A program made the translations under genes and the position numbers. This document shows, piece by piece, positions 7,093 to 14,958 of a stretch of 48,479 nucleotides of DNA (position 1 is its first letter; every line of letters begins with the position of its first letter). The DNA comes from Candidatus Paceibacterota bacterium (lineage in GTDB: Bacteria; Patescibacteriota; Minisyncoccia; Phycocordibacterales; JAQTLZ01), in NCBI GenBank assembly GCA_028714635.1, contig JAQTLZ010000002.1, positions 73,362 through 121,840 on the forward strand. The letters run 5' to 3'. The notes under the pieces were generated by a model that did no database searches, was not told the DNA's origin, and was given only the letters and a program-made list of their open reading frames with translations.

Positions 7093-8001
7093 TTACCACT
7101 TTTTCTGGTGTACAGAGCAGAAATGGGCGCTTCTTCCGCCGATTTTAAGGCGTTTTATAATTCCTTTGCATCCGTATTTACTACACTTTTTTCCAGTGAG
7201 GCGATAAGCATGATGCTCTGCCTGGAATCTCCCTCTTTCGCCGAAAAGATTTCGATAATCAGACATGGAATCCCCGCCGAAGTCGATTCCTTTGAGAAGC
7301 AATTCTTTCATTGAGGTATACATAAGGCGCGATTCTTTGACAGGAATTTTGAGAACTTTTGTCTCTGGGTGAATTCCAGAAGCCCAAAGTATTTCATCTG
7401 AATAGATGTTTCCGATTCCAGCGACAAGCGTTTGATCCATGAGCGCTTGTTTTATTTTTGCATTTGGGCGCATCATGAGCCGGGTTTGGAATTTTTCCAA
7501 AGAGAACTTTGTATCGAGTGGTTCTGGACCGAGATGCGCCAAATCAGGATGGTGGGGAAGTTTCTCTTCCTCTGTGAGGCAGACTTTCGCGAATTTTCTC
7601 ATGTCAGAAAGTGCGAGCTGTTTGCCGTTTGAAAGCGAGAAGACCAGGTGAATGAATTTATTGAATGGATCTTGGAGAGGTCCCTTTTCGTCAGCAACCC
7701 ATGTTTTTTGTTTCCGCGAAAATTTTCCGTAGAGAAGATGTCCTGTCATTTTCATGTGGACGAGAATAACGAGATTTCCGCTTAAATGAATCAAGACATT
7801 TTTTCCCCGTCGAGCGCCTCCAAGGATTTTTTTTCCAACGATTTCATTCCGGAATGTCTTAAAATAAACAGGATTTTTGATGTTTCCTTTTCCGGAATGG
7901 AATGAGGAATTGTAATCAGTCCACGCGTCGGTAATGTTGAGACCGCGAAGCGTCGTGTCTACTCCATGTGCAGTTGTTTGGACTTCGGGGAGTTCAGGCA
8001 T
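7093..8001 (-). CDS. mutM: Formamidopyrimidine-DNA glycosylase (Fpg/MutM)
   Basis: This base-excision repair enzyme removes oxidised purines such as 8-oxoguanine and nicks the abasic site. The 302-residue protein starts MPELPEVQT, so Pro1 and Glu2 form the active site after Met removal. RRGKNVLIHL carries the expected Lys, and PNAKIKQALMDQTLVAGIGN is the helix-two-turn-helix. The C-terminal zinc finger is unusual: it reads C-x4-C ... C-x2-H instead of four Cys. The ATG at 8001 is fixed by the MPELPE start. The gene is divergent from the amidase gene, with only 25 nt between the two start codons. Confidence 0.95.
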   Translation of the reverse strand: MPELPEVQTTAHGVDTTLRGLNITDAWTDYNSSFHSGKGNIKNPVYFKTFRNEIVGKKILGGARRGKNVLIHLSGNLVILVHMKMTGHLLYGKFSRKQKTWVADEKGPLQDPFNKFIHLVFSLSNGKQLALSDMRKFAKVCLTEEEKLPHHPDLAHLGPEPLDTKFSLEKFQTRLMMRPNAKIKQALMDQTLVAGIGNIYSDEILWASGIHPETKVLKIPVKESRLMYTSMKELLLKGIDFGGDSMSDYRNLFGERGRFQAEHHAYRLTGKKCSKYGCKGIIKRLKIGGRSAHFCSVHQKKW

Positions 8002-8026
8002 GTTAGTATATATAGCACATTTATCC

Positions 8027-8977
8027 ATGAGGAACATTCTTCTTATCGTTTGCATCGGGATTGTCCTCCTCACCGGCGTTTCTTTCTTTTTTATTCACAG
8101 CAACATTTCTCGCGGACTGACGTTTGAATCAGTCCGTCATTTTGTAGCATCAGTATTTTTTGTGGATAGCTCCACCTCTGAAATTCTTCACCAGAAGTAT
8201 GCAGCTGCAGAAAATGGAGAAAAGTTTCGAGTCCTTATTGTTCCTGGACATGATGATGAATACAGCGGAACCGAATTTTGGGGCATAAGGGAGGCTGATA
8301 TGACGGCAGAACTTGGAGGAGAGCTCGCGAACATGCTTTCAAAAGATCCTCGATTTGTCGTAACACTTTCCCGTACCCACAAAGACGGGTACAACCCTAT
8401 TTTTCAGGAATATTTCGCAACACAAAGACAGATGGTGAATGATTTTATGGAAAATCAAATTGCGACGATGGATGATTTGGAAGCGAAAGGACTTCTCCAA
8501 ACCGTCACGGGGGTTCCTCATCGAACCGCGGTAAGCGAAGTGGCATATCACCTTTACGCTATAAATAAATGGGCGAATGATAACAAGATGGATCTTGTCA
8601 TTCATATCCATTTCAACAATTATCCTCGAAAGGATCTTACTACCCCAGGAATATACAAAGGATTCACGATCTATATTCCGGAAGGTCAGTACTCAAATTC
8701 GAAAGGAAGCCAGGCGATAGCGAATTCTGTGTTCAATGAACTCTCGAAAGAATATTCGGTAAGCACCCTTTCGCACGAAGATTTGGGAGTTGTGCCCGAG
8801 CAGGATCTCATTGCTATCGGTTCTCACAACTCGCTTGATTCAGCAGGAATGCTCATTGAATACGGCTATATTTATGAACCGCAATTTTTGACATTGCAAA
8901 AACGCACTCAGGCGATTTCAAATCTTGCGCTTTTGACCTATAACGGAGTTGAAAATTTCTTTAATCCGATTCAGTAG
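8027..8977 (+). CDS. N-acetylmuramoyl-L-alanine amidase, membrane-anchored
   Basis: This zinc amidase cleaves the bond between MurNAc and the stem peptide. The 316-residue protein has an N-terminal signal anchor (NILLIVCIGIVLLTGVSFFF), then an Amidase_3-type domain. Predicted zinc ligands are the His in LIVPGHDDEY, the Glu in GIREADM and the His in VIHIHFNNYP; the late Glu in MLIEYGYI is the expected catalytic acid. Start at ATG 8027, because the hydrophobic anchor begins there and the frame upstream overlaps mutM. Expected location is the outer face of the membrane, acting in cell separation or wall turnover. Confidence 0.88.
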   Translation: MRNILLIVCIGIVLLTGVSFFFIHSNISRGLTFESVRHFVASVFFVDSSTSEILHQKYAAAENGEKFRVLIVPGHDDEYSGTEFWGIREADMTAELGGELANMLSKDPRFVVTLSRTHKDGYNPIFQEYFATQRQMVNDFMENQIATMDDLEAKGLLQTVTGVPHRTAVSEVAYHLYAINKWANDNKMDLVIHIHFNNYPRKDLTTPGIYKGFTIYIPEGQYSNSKGSQAIANSVFNELSKEYSVSTLSHEDLGVVPEQDLIAIGSHNSLDSAGMLIEYGYIYEPQFLTLQKRTQAISNLALLTYNGVENFFNPIQ

Positions 8978-8979
8978 GA

Positions 8980-10257
8980 TTAGTTCAGTACTTTCACAAG
9001 TTCTTCTCGCACTACAGTCGCATCATCCCAAGGAGTTTTCTGCCCATTCGCTTCCATAATATAAGGATCAGTTCCTTTGCCGGTGATGATGACCACCTCA
9101 CCTTTACGAGCATCTTTGAGTGCTGAATGTATAGCTTCTCGCCGGTCCATAATGATCCTCGGATGATGTTTTATCATTCCCTTTGCCATCTCCTTAACGA
9201 TCCCTTCGGGATCTTCGTCGTACGGATCTTCATTGGTGAGAATGATTTGAGAGCAATAGGTATCAGCTATTTTCCCCATCTCTGGCCGTTTCCATTTATC
9301 TCTTCCTCCTCCGGTATTGCCGAGGACGCAGATTTTTTCGGATGCGCCGAATGTTTGATACACTTTTTCCAAAGAATCCGCAGTGTGGGCGTAATCTACG
9401 ATCACCGTGAAGTCCTGTATTTTTTTCGTCTTCACATCTCCTGGCAAAGTTACTCTTTCCATTCGGCCTCGCACCAGCGTCACTTTCTCAAGAGCTTTTT
9501 TTATCACGGGAGTCTCAATGGCTTGGCTTTTTGCAAATGTAGCGACGCCGAGCATATTGTAGATATTGAAAAGTCCGGGAAGAGGGGAGGAAATTCTTAC
9601 TCCATTGAAACCAAATTCAATTCCTGCTCCACCAAGCGTGTGCGAACCTGCGTCTTTCAGCGAGTATGGGTATTTTCGAGGAATATTCAGCGAGAGAAAT
9701 TTTTCTGATTCGGCACTATCCTTATTTACGATAATCGCTCGATTTTTTTTCTCGGAATGTTCAAGCGCGTGAGCGATAGAGAGTTTTGCTTCAACATATT
9801 TTTCATACGAACCGTGGGATTCAATATGTTCTGGAGAGATGTTGGTAACAATGAGCGCGTCGAGGTCAATATATTTGTGACGAAATTGTTTTGCTCCTTC
9901 AGAAGTCATTTCAATCACAGCCCAATCGCAGCCTGCATTTACAGCATCGTGCAAAAATTTCTGGGTGAAAAATCGCCCGGGCATTGTCATTTTGTAAAGA
10001 TTTCGCTTTGTATCTCCTCCGATTTTGAACTGAAGCGTGCCCATTGAGGCAACTTTAAACCCCGCTTCCTCAAGTACTCTTGCAGTGAGCTCTGTAGTTG
10101 TCGTCTTTCCCTTTGTTCCAGTAATTCCAACTACTTTGATCTTTCGAGAAGGGAAGCGATAGAGAATCGCCCCAAGAAGAGCGATTTTGTAGTGATATAT
10201 CGGCTGGAGCTTTTTAAATATGCTCTGCGGAATAATTTTTCGTAAAAAAGAAATCAT
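8980..10257 (-). CDS. murE: MurE-type UDP-MurNAc-peptide ligase
   Basis: This Mur ligase adds the third stem-peptide residue to UDP-MurNAc-dipeptide using ATP. The 425-residue protein has the ATP loop GITGTKGKTTTTEL, the central motif IEMTSEG, VTNISPEHIESHGSYE, VDYAHTADSLE and GNTGGGRDKWKRPEMG. The third-residue selection motif reads TNEDPYDEDP, not the DNPR of classic meso-diaminopimelate enzymes, so the amino acid added is uncertain. The start codon follows the ruvA stop directly (TAAATG), showing translation coupling on the minus strand. Confidence 0.88.
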   Translation of the reverse strand: MISFLRKIIPQSIFKKLQPIYHYKIALLGAILYRFPSRKIKVVGITGTKGKTTTTELTARVLEEAGFKVASMGTLQFKIGGDTKRNLYKMTMPGRFFTQKFLHDAVNAGCDWAVIEMTSEGAKQFRHKYIDLDALIVTNISPEHIESHGSYEKYVEAKLSIAHALEHSEKKNRAIIVNKDSAESEKFLSLNIPRKYPYSLKDAGSHTLGGAGIEFGFNGVRISSPLPGLFNIYNMLGVATFAKSQAIETPVIKKALEKVTLVRGRMERVTLPGDVKTKKIQDFTVIVDYAHTADSLEKVYQTFGASEKICVLGNTGGGRDKWKRPEMGKIADTYCSQIILTNEDPYDEDPEGIVKEMAKGMIKHHPRIIMDRREAIHSALKDARKGEVVIITGKGTDPYIMEANGQKTPWDDATVVREELVKVLN

Positions 10258-10839
10258 TTATGAGTGCATTGCTAAAATTTTTAAAGCGTGTTTCACTTTT
10301 TCCGAGGTGTTTTCGATTTTCTTATCAATTTTCTTGAGCGCCTCGCGAGCTTCCCGTTCAGGATACCCGAGAGACTTCAAAGCTTCAAGCACGTCAGAGG
10401 CGCCGCGGAAATCAGTTTTTTCGCTTTCTTCGACAAGGCCGATCTTGTCGCGAAGTTCCAAAATAATTTTGTCGGCATTTTTCCGTCCGATTCCTCCCAT
10501 TTTAGTGAGAAGCGACGAATCTCCGGAGGCAATTGCTTGGCGAAGCGTAGATACTGTGGCGCCGGAAAGAATTCCCATTGCAGTTTTTGGACCGATGCCA
10601 GAGATAGAGATTAAAAGTCCGAAAAAATTCAAGCCTTCTTCATCGAGAAAGCCGTACAGGTCGAGCGCGTCTTCTCTGACAGCTAAATGAGTGAAAAATC
10701 TCACTGGTTCAGACCCCATTTTCTTCACTTTTTCAAAGGTATCACCGGAAATGAATATCTTGTAACCCACGCCATGTACGTCCAAAACCACCTTTTTCAG
10801 GTCTTTAGAGACGATTTTGCCTGTGAGTTCAGAGATCAT
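10258..10839 (-). CDS. ruvA: Holliday junction DNA helicase subunit RuvA
   Basis: RuvA binds four-way junctions as a tetramer and loads the RuvB motor. The 193-residue protein has the N-terminal OB fold (MISELTGKIVSKDLKKVVLDV), helix-hairpin-helix regions (LLISISGIGPKTAMGILSG and KMGGIGRKNADKIILELRD), and a C-terminal RuvB-binding helix bundle (SDVLEALKSLGYPEREAREA). It is first in a two-gene minus-strand unit with murE, an odd pairing in function. Confidence 0.95.
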   Translation of the reverse strand: MISELTGKIVSKDLKKVVLDVHGVGYKIFISGDTFEKVKKMGSEPVRFFTHLAVREDALDLYGFLDEEGLNFFGLLISISGIGPKTAMGILSGATVSTLRQAIASGDSSLLTKMGGIGRKNADKIILELRDKIGLVEESEKTDFRGASDVLEALKSLGYPEREAREALKKIDKKIENTSEKVKHALKILAMHS

Positions 10840-10962
10840 AGTGGGTAGCGTATAGCTTATAGCGTATAGCGTTTAGGGTAAAAACGCAAAGAAATTTGCT
10901 TTTATTCGCTGCTTTTGCTATCTTTTCTGGACGCTCGACGCTAAACGCTCGACGCTACCCAT
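10840..10962. promoter_or_regulatory. Divergent ruvA/rpsT promoter region with mirrored TAGCG repeats
   Basis: Both edges carry degenerate TAGCG-type repeats: TAGCGTATAGC units at 10843-10875 and GACGCT/AACGCT units at 10931-10957. The outermost GGGTAGCGT and ACGCTACCC form an inverted pair. Tandem units of this sort resemble the AGCTA repeats at 859 and 24935. The two start codons face away from each other, so both promoters must lie here. Confidence 0.5.
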
Positions 10963-11229
10963 ATGGCAATTACGACATCTGCAAAAAAGGCTATCCGAGT
11001 TTCCGACAGGAAGCGAGTTTTCAATATTCGCCGAAAGCGGGTGATGGAAGATCTTATCAAAGAGATCCGAATTATGGCTCAAAAGAAAGATAAAAAAGGA
11101 TTTGAGACAATGCTTCCACAGACTTTTCAGGCGATCGACAAAGCGGCAAAAACCAAATATATCAAGAAAAATACTGCTGCGAGATACAAGTCACGACTCT
11201 CAGCGCTTCTCACAAAAATTTCAGCTTAA
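10963..11229 (+). CDS. rpsT: 30S ribosomal protein S20
   Basis: S20 is a primary 16S rRNA-binding protein of the small subunit. The 88-residue basic helical protein has the family start MAITTSAKKAIRVSDRKRVFN. It ends with the usual AAKTKYIKKNTAARYKSRL region. Length matches the family. It is a single-gene unit with a terminator directly after the stop. Confidence 0.95.
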   Translation: MAITTSAKKAIRVSDRKRVFNIRRKRVMEDLIKEIRIMAQKKDKKGFETMLPQTFQAIDKAAKTKYIKKNTAARYKSRLSALLTKISA

Positions 11230-11252
11230 AAAACACCCGAGAGGGTGTTTTT
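11228..11252 (+). terminator. Intrinsic terminator of rpsT
   Basis: A stem AAAACACCC / GGGTGTTTT with loop GAGA overlaps the rpsT stop codon and ends in a T run. Confidence 0.85.
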
Positions 11253-11261
11253 GTTTTTAGA

Positions 11262-12161
11262 TCAAGTCAAAAGATATTTCAACAAAGCCATTCTAATCAG
11301 GAGTCCATAATGGACTTGTTTGAAGTACATTGCTTTTGGAGAAGCATCTACTTCTGTAGCGATCGTATGTACTCGCGGCAGGGGATCCATAATGATCGCT
11401 TCTTTTTTCATTTGAGTAACTAGATGCATATCAACCCGATAAAAATCTCGAAGTCTCAAATATTCTTTTTGATTTTTGAATCGTTCTTTTTGAATTCGTG
11501 TCTGGTATAAAACATCAATAGAGCTGATTATGGATTTTGTATTTTCCATTTCTTCAAAAACAACTTTATGCTTTTTTAAATATGTCTTGATTTCATTATT
11601 TATCTGAAGGGATTTCGGCGAGACAAAATATATTTTTATGTTTTTGTATTTCCCTAAAAGATATGAGAGTGATCTTATGGTTCTGCTGTTTTTTAAGTCA
11701 CCAACCAAAGCAATTCGAATCCCATCAATTTTTCCAAGTTCTTTTTTAATCGTGTAAAGATCTAGTAAAGCTTGGGTGGGATGTTGTCCGGGCCCGTCGC
11801 CTGCGTTTATGAGTGGTATTTTCGACACGGAAGCAGCTCTTTTTGCTGCACCTGCTTCATAATGTCTCATTACGATAACATCAGCATAATTATTTATAAC
11901 TTTGATCGAATCTTCCAGAATTTCTCCCTTTGAAGCGGAAGAAAATTCTCTGGCATTTTCCGTGCTAATTACGCTTCCTCCGAGCCGTAGCATCGCCGAT
12001 TCAAAAGAAAACCGAGTTCTGGTACTCGGTTCATAAAACAGTGAAGCTAATATTTTGCCCCGTAGCGGGGTATCGGTTTTCTTTTTTAATCTATCTGCAA
12101 TGGAGAAAATTCTTTCGATGAATTTTGTATCAAATTCTTCGGATCCTACGATGTGATGCAT
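11262..12161 (-). CDS. pyrB: Aspartate carbamoyltransferase catalytic subunit
   Basis: This enzyme joins carbamoyl phosphate and aspartate in pyrimidine synthesis. The 299-residue protein has the carbamoyl-phosphate loop (FYEPSTRTRFSFESAMLRLG), the 80s-loop region, HPTQALLDLYT, VGDLKNSRTIRSL and DPLPRV. Length is usual for PyrB. No pyrI, carA/B, pyrC or pyrD is nearby, so it is a lone pathway gene here. A TACAAT box ends 9 nt before the ATG. The next gene upstream carries its own terminator between the two. Confidence 0.93.
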   Translation of the reverse strand: MHHIVGSEEFDTKFIERIFSIADRLKKKTDTPLRGKILASLFYEPSTRTRFSFESAMLRLGGSVISTENAREFSSASKGEILEDSIKVINNYADVIVMRHYEAGAAKRAASVSKIPLINAGDGPGQHPTQALLDLYTIKKELGKIDGIRIALVGDLKNSRTIRSLSYLLGKYKNIKIYFVSPKSLQINNEIKTYLKKHKVVFEEMENTKSIISSIDVLYQTRIQKERFKNQKEYLRLRDFYRVDMHLVTQMKKEAIIMDPLPRVHTIATEVDASPKAMYFKQVHYGLLIRMALLKYLLT

Positions 12162-12177
12162 TGGGGGTATTGTACAT

Positions 12178-12207
12178 TAAAAACTGACCGATTGTACAAT
12201 CGGTCAG
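12178..12207 (-). terminator. Intrinsic terminator of the phosphoribosyltransferase-like gene
   Basis: A perfect 24-nt palindrome (12184-12207, arms CTGACCGATTGT / ACAATCGGTCAG) is followed on the minus strand by five T. It lies 8 nt past the stop codon. Confidence 0.85.
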
Positions 12208-12215
12208 CAAAATAC

Positions 12216-13073
12216 TTAAAAACACTTCCTGAGCGCAATAACAAAACGTGCGCTATTAGTTGGAAGGCCAATGACTTTCCGTTCAAGATCAGCACAACAG
12301 ACGTCCTTTCCTGAACATTCCTCTATCGCCTCAAACAGGAAGATGGTTTGTTGAATACAAAAACGAGAGAAAGGTTTCTGCCACTCGTCTGGAACCGAAG
12401 CCCATTTTCCAGGATGACCGAAGGGCAAAAGATATGGAATTCCAACATCTTCACCTCCAGTAAGCAACCTGCCTGAAAGTGGCACTCCAGGATAGAAGTC
12501 GCGTTCGCAAATTTCATCGATCACTTGCTCGTAAATACGGACGGAGCGAACTTCGCATCTTTTCTCGGTGCGTTTTATTCCTTCTACAATACTGATGCCC
12601 GCGTATACCACGGGGACATGAATCCCAACTTTTTCGAACAAGTCTATCACTCGTTCGATGAGGCTACCCGAAAAGATGACATCGTCGATCAGTGCAACCT
12701 CTGTGTTGCCACTTTTCTTCACGTGCCTGAGTTGATGAAGAATCGAAGGAGTTCCGGCACGATGTCCGAGACCGTAATCGTTTCCATGTTCATCAGAAAG
12801 ACGTGCGATCTCAAAAGCAAGTTCGCTGTGAGAGTACACACGATCCAATGAGACAACAGGCAAGGTATTTTCCACGAGTAGTTCAGAAATTCCTTCCAAC
12901 AATTCTTTTTCCGAAACAAATTCAAAATTCGGAAAAATTTGTTTCATGAATTCGACAAATTTTCCTCTTAATTCAGAGAAAAATTCATCGCTTGGTAGCG
13001 CAAAACCTCTTTGCAATGCCCACTTACGCAAGAGCAATTGAATGTCTGCCGAAACGACGTAGGGCTTGTCCAT
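12216..13073 (-). CDS. Phosphoribosyltransferase-fold protein, type I
   Basis: The 285-residue protein contains a PRPP-binding motif VALIDDVIFSGSLIERVI in its middle, preceded by a nucleotide-fold core and followed by a divergent C-terminal region ending SARFVIALRKCF. The substrate is unknown. It is larger than simple purine PRTases and looks like a lineage-specific member. The ATG at 13073 is chosen because GGAGGAA lies 8 nt upstream, a strong Shine-Dalgarno; an ATG at 13109 is also in frame. The gene has a hairpin-bearing leader and its own terminator, and a more GC-rich style than its neighbours. Confidence 0.7.
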   Translation of the reverse strand: MDKPYVVSADIQLLLRKWALQRGFALPSDEFFSELRGKFVEFMKQIFPNFEFVSEKELLEGISELLVENTLPVVSLDRVYSHSELAFEIARLSDEHGNDYGLGHRAGTPSILHQLRHVKKSGNTEVALIDDVIFSGSLIERVIDLFEKVGIHVPVVYAGISIVEGIKRTEKRCEVRSVRIYEQVIDEICERDFYPGVPLSGRLLTGGEDVGIPYLLPFGHPGKWASVPDEWQKPFSRFCIQQTIFLFEAIEECSGKDVCCADLERKVIGLPTNSARFVIALRKCF

Positions 13074-13128
13074 GCTTTCTTCCTCCACTGGGGGTTTAAA
13101 AAAGAACATCCTTCCATCAGAAAAGAGA

Positions 13129-13149
13129 AATCCCTTCTGAGAAGGGATT
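13129..13149 (-). promoter_or_regulatory. Leader hairpin upstream of the phosphoribosyltransferase-like gene
   Basis: Two 10-nt arms (AATCCCTTCT / AGAAGGGATT) around a single central base lie about 56 nt before the start codon. A T-rich stretch follows on the minus strand, so it could act as an attenuator or as a stable 5' leader structure. Confidence 0.45.
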
Positions 13150-13239
13150 GAATGTGGAGAAAAATGATAATTCTAAAAGCCACAACCAAGCTCTTCTCGG
13201 AAGAGTTGATTGTGATGGTGTGTGGTCGAAAATTTTTGC

Positions 13240-13794
13240 TTATTTTTTCGCATATTTTTGTTTTATAAGCCTAAAAGCTCGTGAGACCGCTTCTTTTGGT
13301 GTTTTTGCGGTTTCAATTTTTATTCTTTTTCTGTCATCGAGATACTCTCCAGCCAGCTTTTCACTCCATCCGCCAGTTCCGGAAAGTGTGATGATTGGTA
13401 TATTTGCCTGGTATGCAATTGCAATTTCAGTCAGAGTTCCAGAACCACCGTTCAGAGTAATAATCGCATCGCAACTTAAGACAAGAGCTAATTCTCTTCC
13501 ACCACCTCGTTCAAGACCGCTTGCAATCACAATATCTGCATATTGTTTTTCAAAAATATCCAAACCTTTGTCATAGGTAATACCGATAGTCATTCCTTTT
13601 GCCTTTTTTGCTCCACGACAGGCTGCGGTAGAGAGGGAATCGTAGTCTTTTTCAGCACCGAAAATGAGTGCGGCTTTTTTCTTTGCGACCCAGTAGCCGA
13701 CTTCTTCCGCCAGTTTTTCAAGATTTTTTGAATACTTAAGATCGGCAGCGGAACCCATAACTCCTATCTGTATTTTTCGTGATTGTGTTTTCAT
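13240..13794 (-). CDS. LOG/TIGR00725-type Rossmann-fold nucleotide-binding protein
   Basis: The 184-residue protein begins QIGVMGSAADL and contains ALIFGAEKDYDSLSTAA, GLERGGGRELALVLSCDAII and NGGSGTLTEIAIAYQ. This is the GGxGTxxE pattern of the LOG/SLOG superfamily. Relatives include cytokinin-activating phosphoribohydrolases and nucleotide sensors; the substrate cannot be read from the sequence. The stop of the upstream YerC-like gene abuts its ATG, so the two form an operon. A role in nucleotide metabolism under control of that repressor is an inference. Confidence 0.82.
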   Translation of the reverse strand: MKTQSRKIQIGVMGSAADLKYSKNLEKLAEEVGYWVAKKKAALIFGAEKDYDSLSTAACRGAKKAKGMTIGITYDKGLDIFEKQYADIVIASGLERGGGRELALVLSCDAIITLNGGSGTLTEIAIAYQANIPIITLSGTGGWSEKLAGEYLDDRKRIKIETAKTPKEAVSRAFRLIKQKYAKK

Positions 13795-14073
13795 TTACTT
13801 TATTCTCTTTAACACCAGTTTATAGCCACCTTCTCTGCCATTCAGCCATTTAGATACACGAGCAATTGTAGTCGAGCTTAGACCCGTTTCTTTCTCGATT
13901 TTTTCATACGAAATGTTTTGAGAGAGCATTTCGGCCGCTTTAAGGCGTTTTGAAAATTCCTCAATTTCTCCTTCGGTCATGAGATCACGAAGAAAACACT
14001 CGGCTTCCGCAGTTGTTTTTAAAGCTAAAATTGCCCTGATAAACTTTGTTTTTTCTTTACTATTCCAATCCAT
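13795..14073 (-). CDS. YerC/TrpR-like DNA-binding regulator
   Basis: The 92-residue helical protein matches the TrpR-like YerC/YecD family. It has FLRDLMTEGEIEEFSKRLKA followed by a helix-turn-helix (ISYEKIEKETGLSSTTIARV) and a short tail KWLNGREGGYK. It probably represses its own two-gene operon: a 20-bp inverted repeat overlaps the -35 box of its promoter. Promoter spacing gives a leaderless transcript with six bases between the -10 box and ATG. Confidence 0.88.
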   Translation of the reverse strand: MDWNSKEKTKFIRAILALKTTAEAECFLRDLMTEGEIEEFSKRLKAAEMLSQNISYEKIEKETGLSSTTIARVSKWLNGREGGYKLVLKRIK

Positions 14074-14079
14074 ACCCCC

Positions 14080-14116
14080 AGTTTAGCAAAGTGGAGTACT
14101 TTAGTCAAGTAAAGTA
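14080..14116 (-). promoter_or_regulatory. Promoter and candidate operator of the YerC-like operon
   Basis: On the minus strand, TTGACT (14103-14108) and TAAACT (14080-14085) are 17 bp apart. The -10 box ends 6 nt before the ATG. An inverted repeat TACTTTA-(6)-TAAAGTA (14097-14116) covers the -35 box, a good site for autorepression. Confidence 0.7.
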
Positions 14117-14124
14117 TATATTTG

Positions 14125-14196
14125 TCCCCCCGTTTGGAATTGAACCAAAATTTCTTCCTTCGCAGGGAAGTGTCCTATCCGTTGAACGACGGGGAG
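14125..14196 (-). tRNA. tRNA-Arg (anticodon GCG)
   Basis: The acceptor stem CTCCCCG / CGGGGGG (one T-G pair), the anticodon stem CTTCC / GGAAG with loop CTGCGAA, and the T arm TTTGG-TTCAATT-CCAAA fold cleanly. The discriminator is A and no CCA is encoded. The anticodon GCG is unusual: most bacteria read CGN with an ACG (inosine) tRNA. Confidence 0.93.
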
Positions 14197-14232
14197 TTTA
14201 AAATAAAACAGTTCTAACTTATCATAGACTCC

Positions 14233-14697
14233 TTAGAATCCCAAGTATTCCATTATTTTTTGAGTGAGGGGTTCTTCGTGTTCAGCTTCGACGAGGTAAT
14301 ATGCTAGATATTTTCTCACCACTTCTTCATTTATCGTATCGAGGGGAATGATAATGAACGCCATCATTTTTTTCTTCGATTTAATAACAAGCTTGGGCAT
14401 TTCCGGAGCGTAGATGTCTATTCCGAAAGAGTCGAGTGTTGAATATGGATACATCGTGTTTCCGATAACGATTCCTTTTTCGTTTATTTCATAACGAAGC
14501 AATTGAGGCGCCCTGCTTGCAAAAACAGAGAGAGCGAATGTTCCCACGATAAGCACCCCTGCAAGCATAATGTTGCCGTAAATCACCGATATGGCTCCGA
14601 GTGAGATGACGACAATCCAAACCGTCCAGTACCAATCAGCCGTTTTATGCCGGTAGGAGTATTCGTAGGTTTGCCAAATGAGAGGTCTTTGCGCCAT
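14233..14697 (-). CDS. Two-helix membrane protein with PH-like domain
   Basis: The 154-residue protein has two adjacent membrane segments (about residues 23-37 and 43-62, WTVWIVVISLGAISVIYG and LAGVLIVGTFALSVFAS). A soluble beta-rich domain follows (YEINEKGIVIGNTMYPYSTLDSF and PKLVIKSKKKMMAFIIIPL) resembling PH-like DUF5673 proteins. Function is unknown. It is a single gene; the tRNA-Arg gene follows on the same strand. Confidence 0.7.
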   Translation of the reverse strand: MAQRPLIWQTYEYSYRHKTADWYWTVWIVVISLGAISVIYGNIMLAGVLIVGTFALSVFASRAPQLLRYEINEKGIVIGNTMYPYSTLDSFGIDIYAPEMPKLVIKSKKKMMAFIIIPLDTINEEVVRKYLAYYLVEAEHEEPLTQKIMEYLGF

Positions 14698-14715
14698 CGT
14701 TATAGTATAACAAAT

Positions 14716-14865
14716 ATGTTCGCGAAAGTTGTGTTTGCAATTTGTGATGAGAGAGTAGAATGGGAAGATCGTGTAATAGAGAATCGGATATTGAGAAAAT
14801 CTTTACGTAAGCAAGGACATAAAATGCAAAAAACCGGCGTTGCCGGCTCTTTGCGTGCGACTTAG
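14716..14865 (+). CDS. Possible 49-residue basic protein, doubtful
   Basis: An ATG frame follows a TATAGTATAAC box by 8 nt, in the style of leaderless genes here. It encodes a short basic helical peptide (KVVFAICDERVEWEDRVIEN and following). Its last third runs through a terminator-like hairpin (ACCGGC-GTT-GCCGGT type, about 14828-14850), which argues against it. Listed only as a possibility. Confidence 0.22.
   Translation: MFAKVVFAICDERVEWEDRVIENRILRKSLRKQGHKMQKTGVAGSLRAT
14826..14852 (+). terminator. Terminator-like hairpin
   Basis: AAAAAACCGGC and GCCGGCTCTTT form a stem with loop GTT and a short T run. It probably ends whatever starts at the promoter near 14705. The rest of the gap to 14958 shows only promoter-like A/T sequence. 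Confidence 0.5.
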
Positions 14866-14958
14866 TGTCCGATCATAAGAGTTTCGGTTTGCACTGATAA
14901 GTCGACCAAAGTTAGTATATCATTTAGAATTAATTTTGTATTTCAGACCATAACAACC

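Noticed and set aside
9127-10047. Plus-strand frames opposite murE
   Set aside because: They are antisense shadows of a well-recognised gene.
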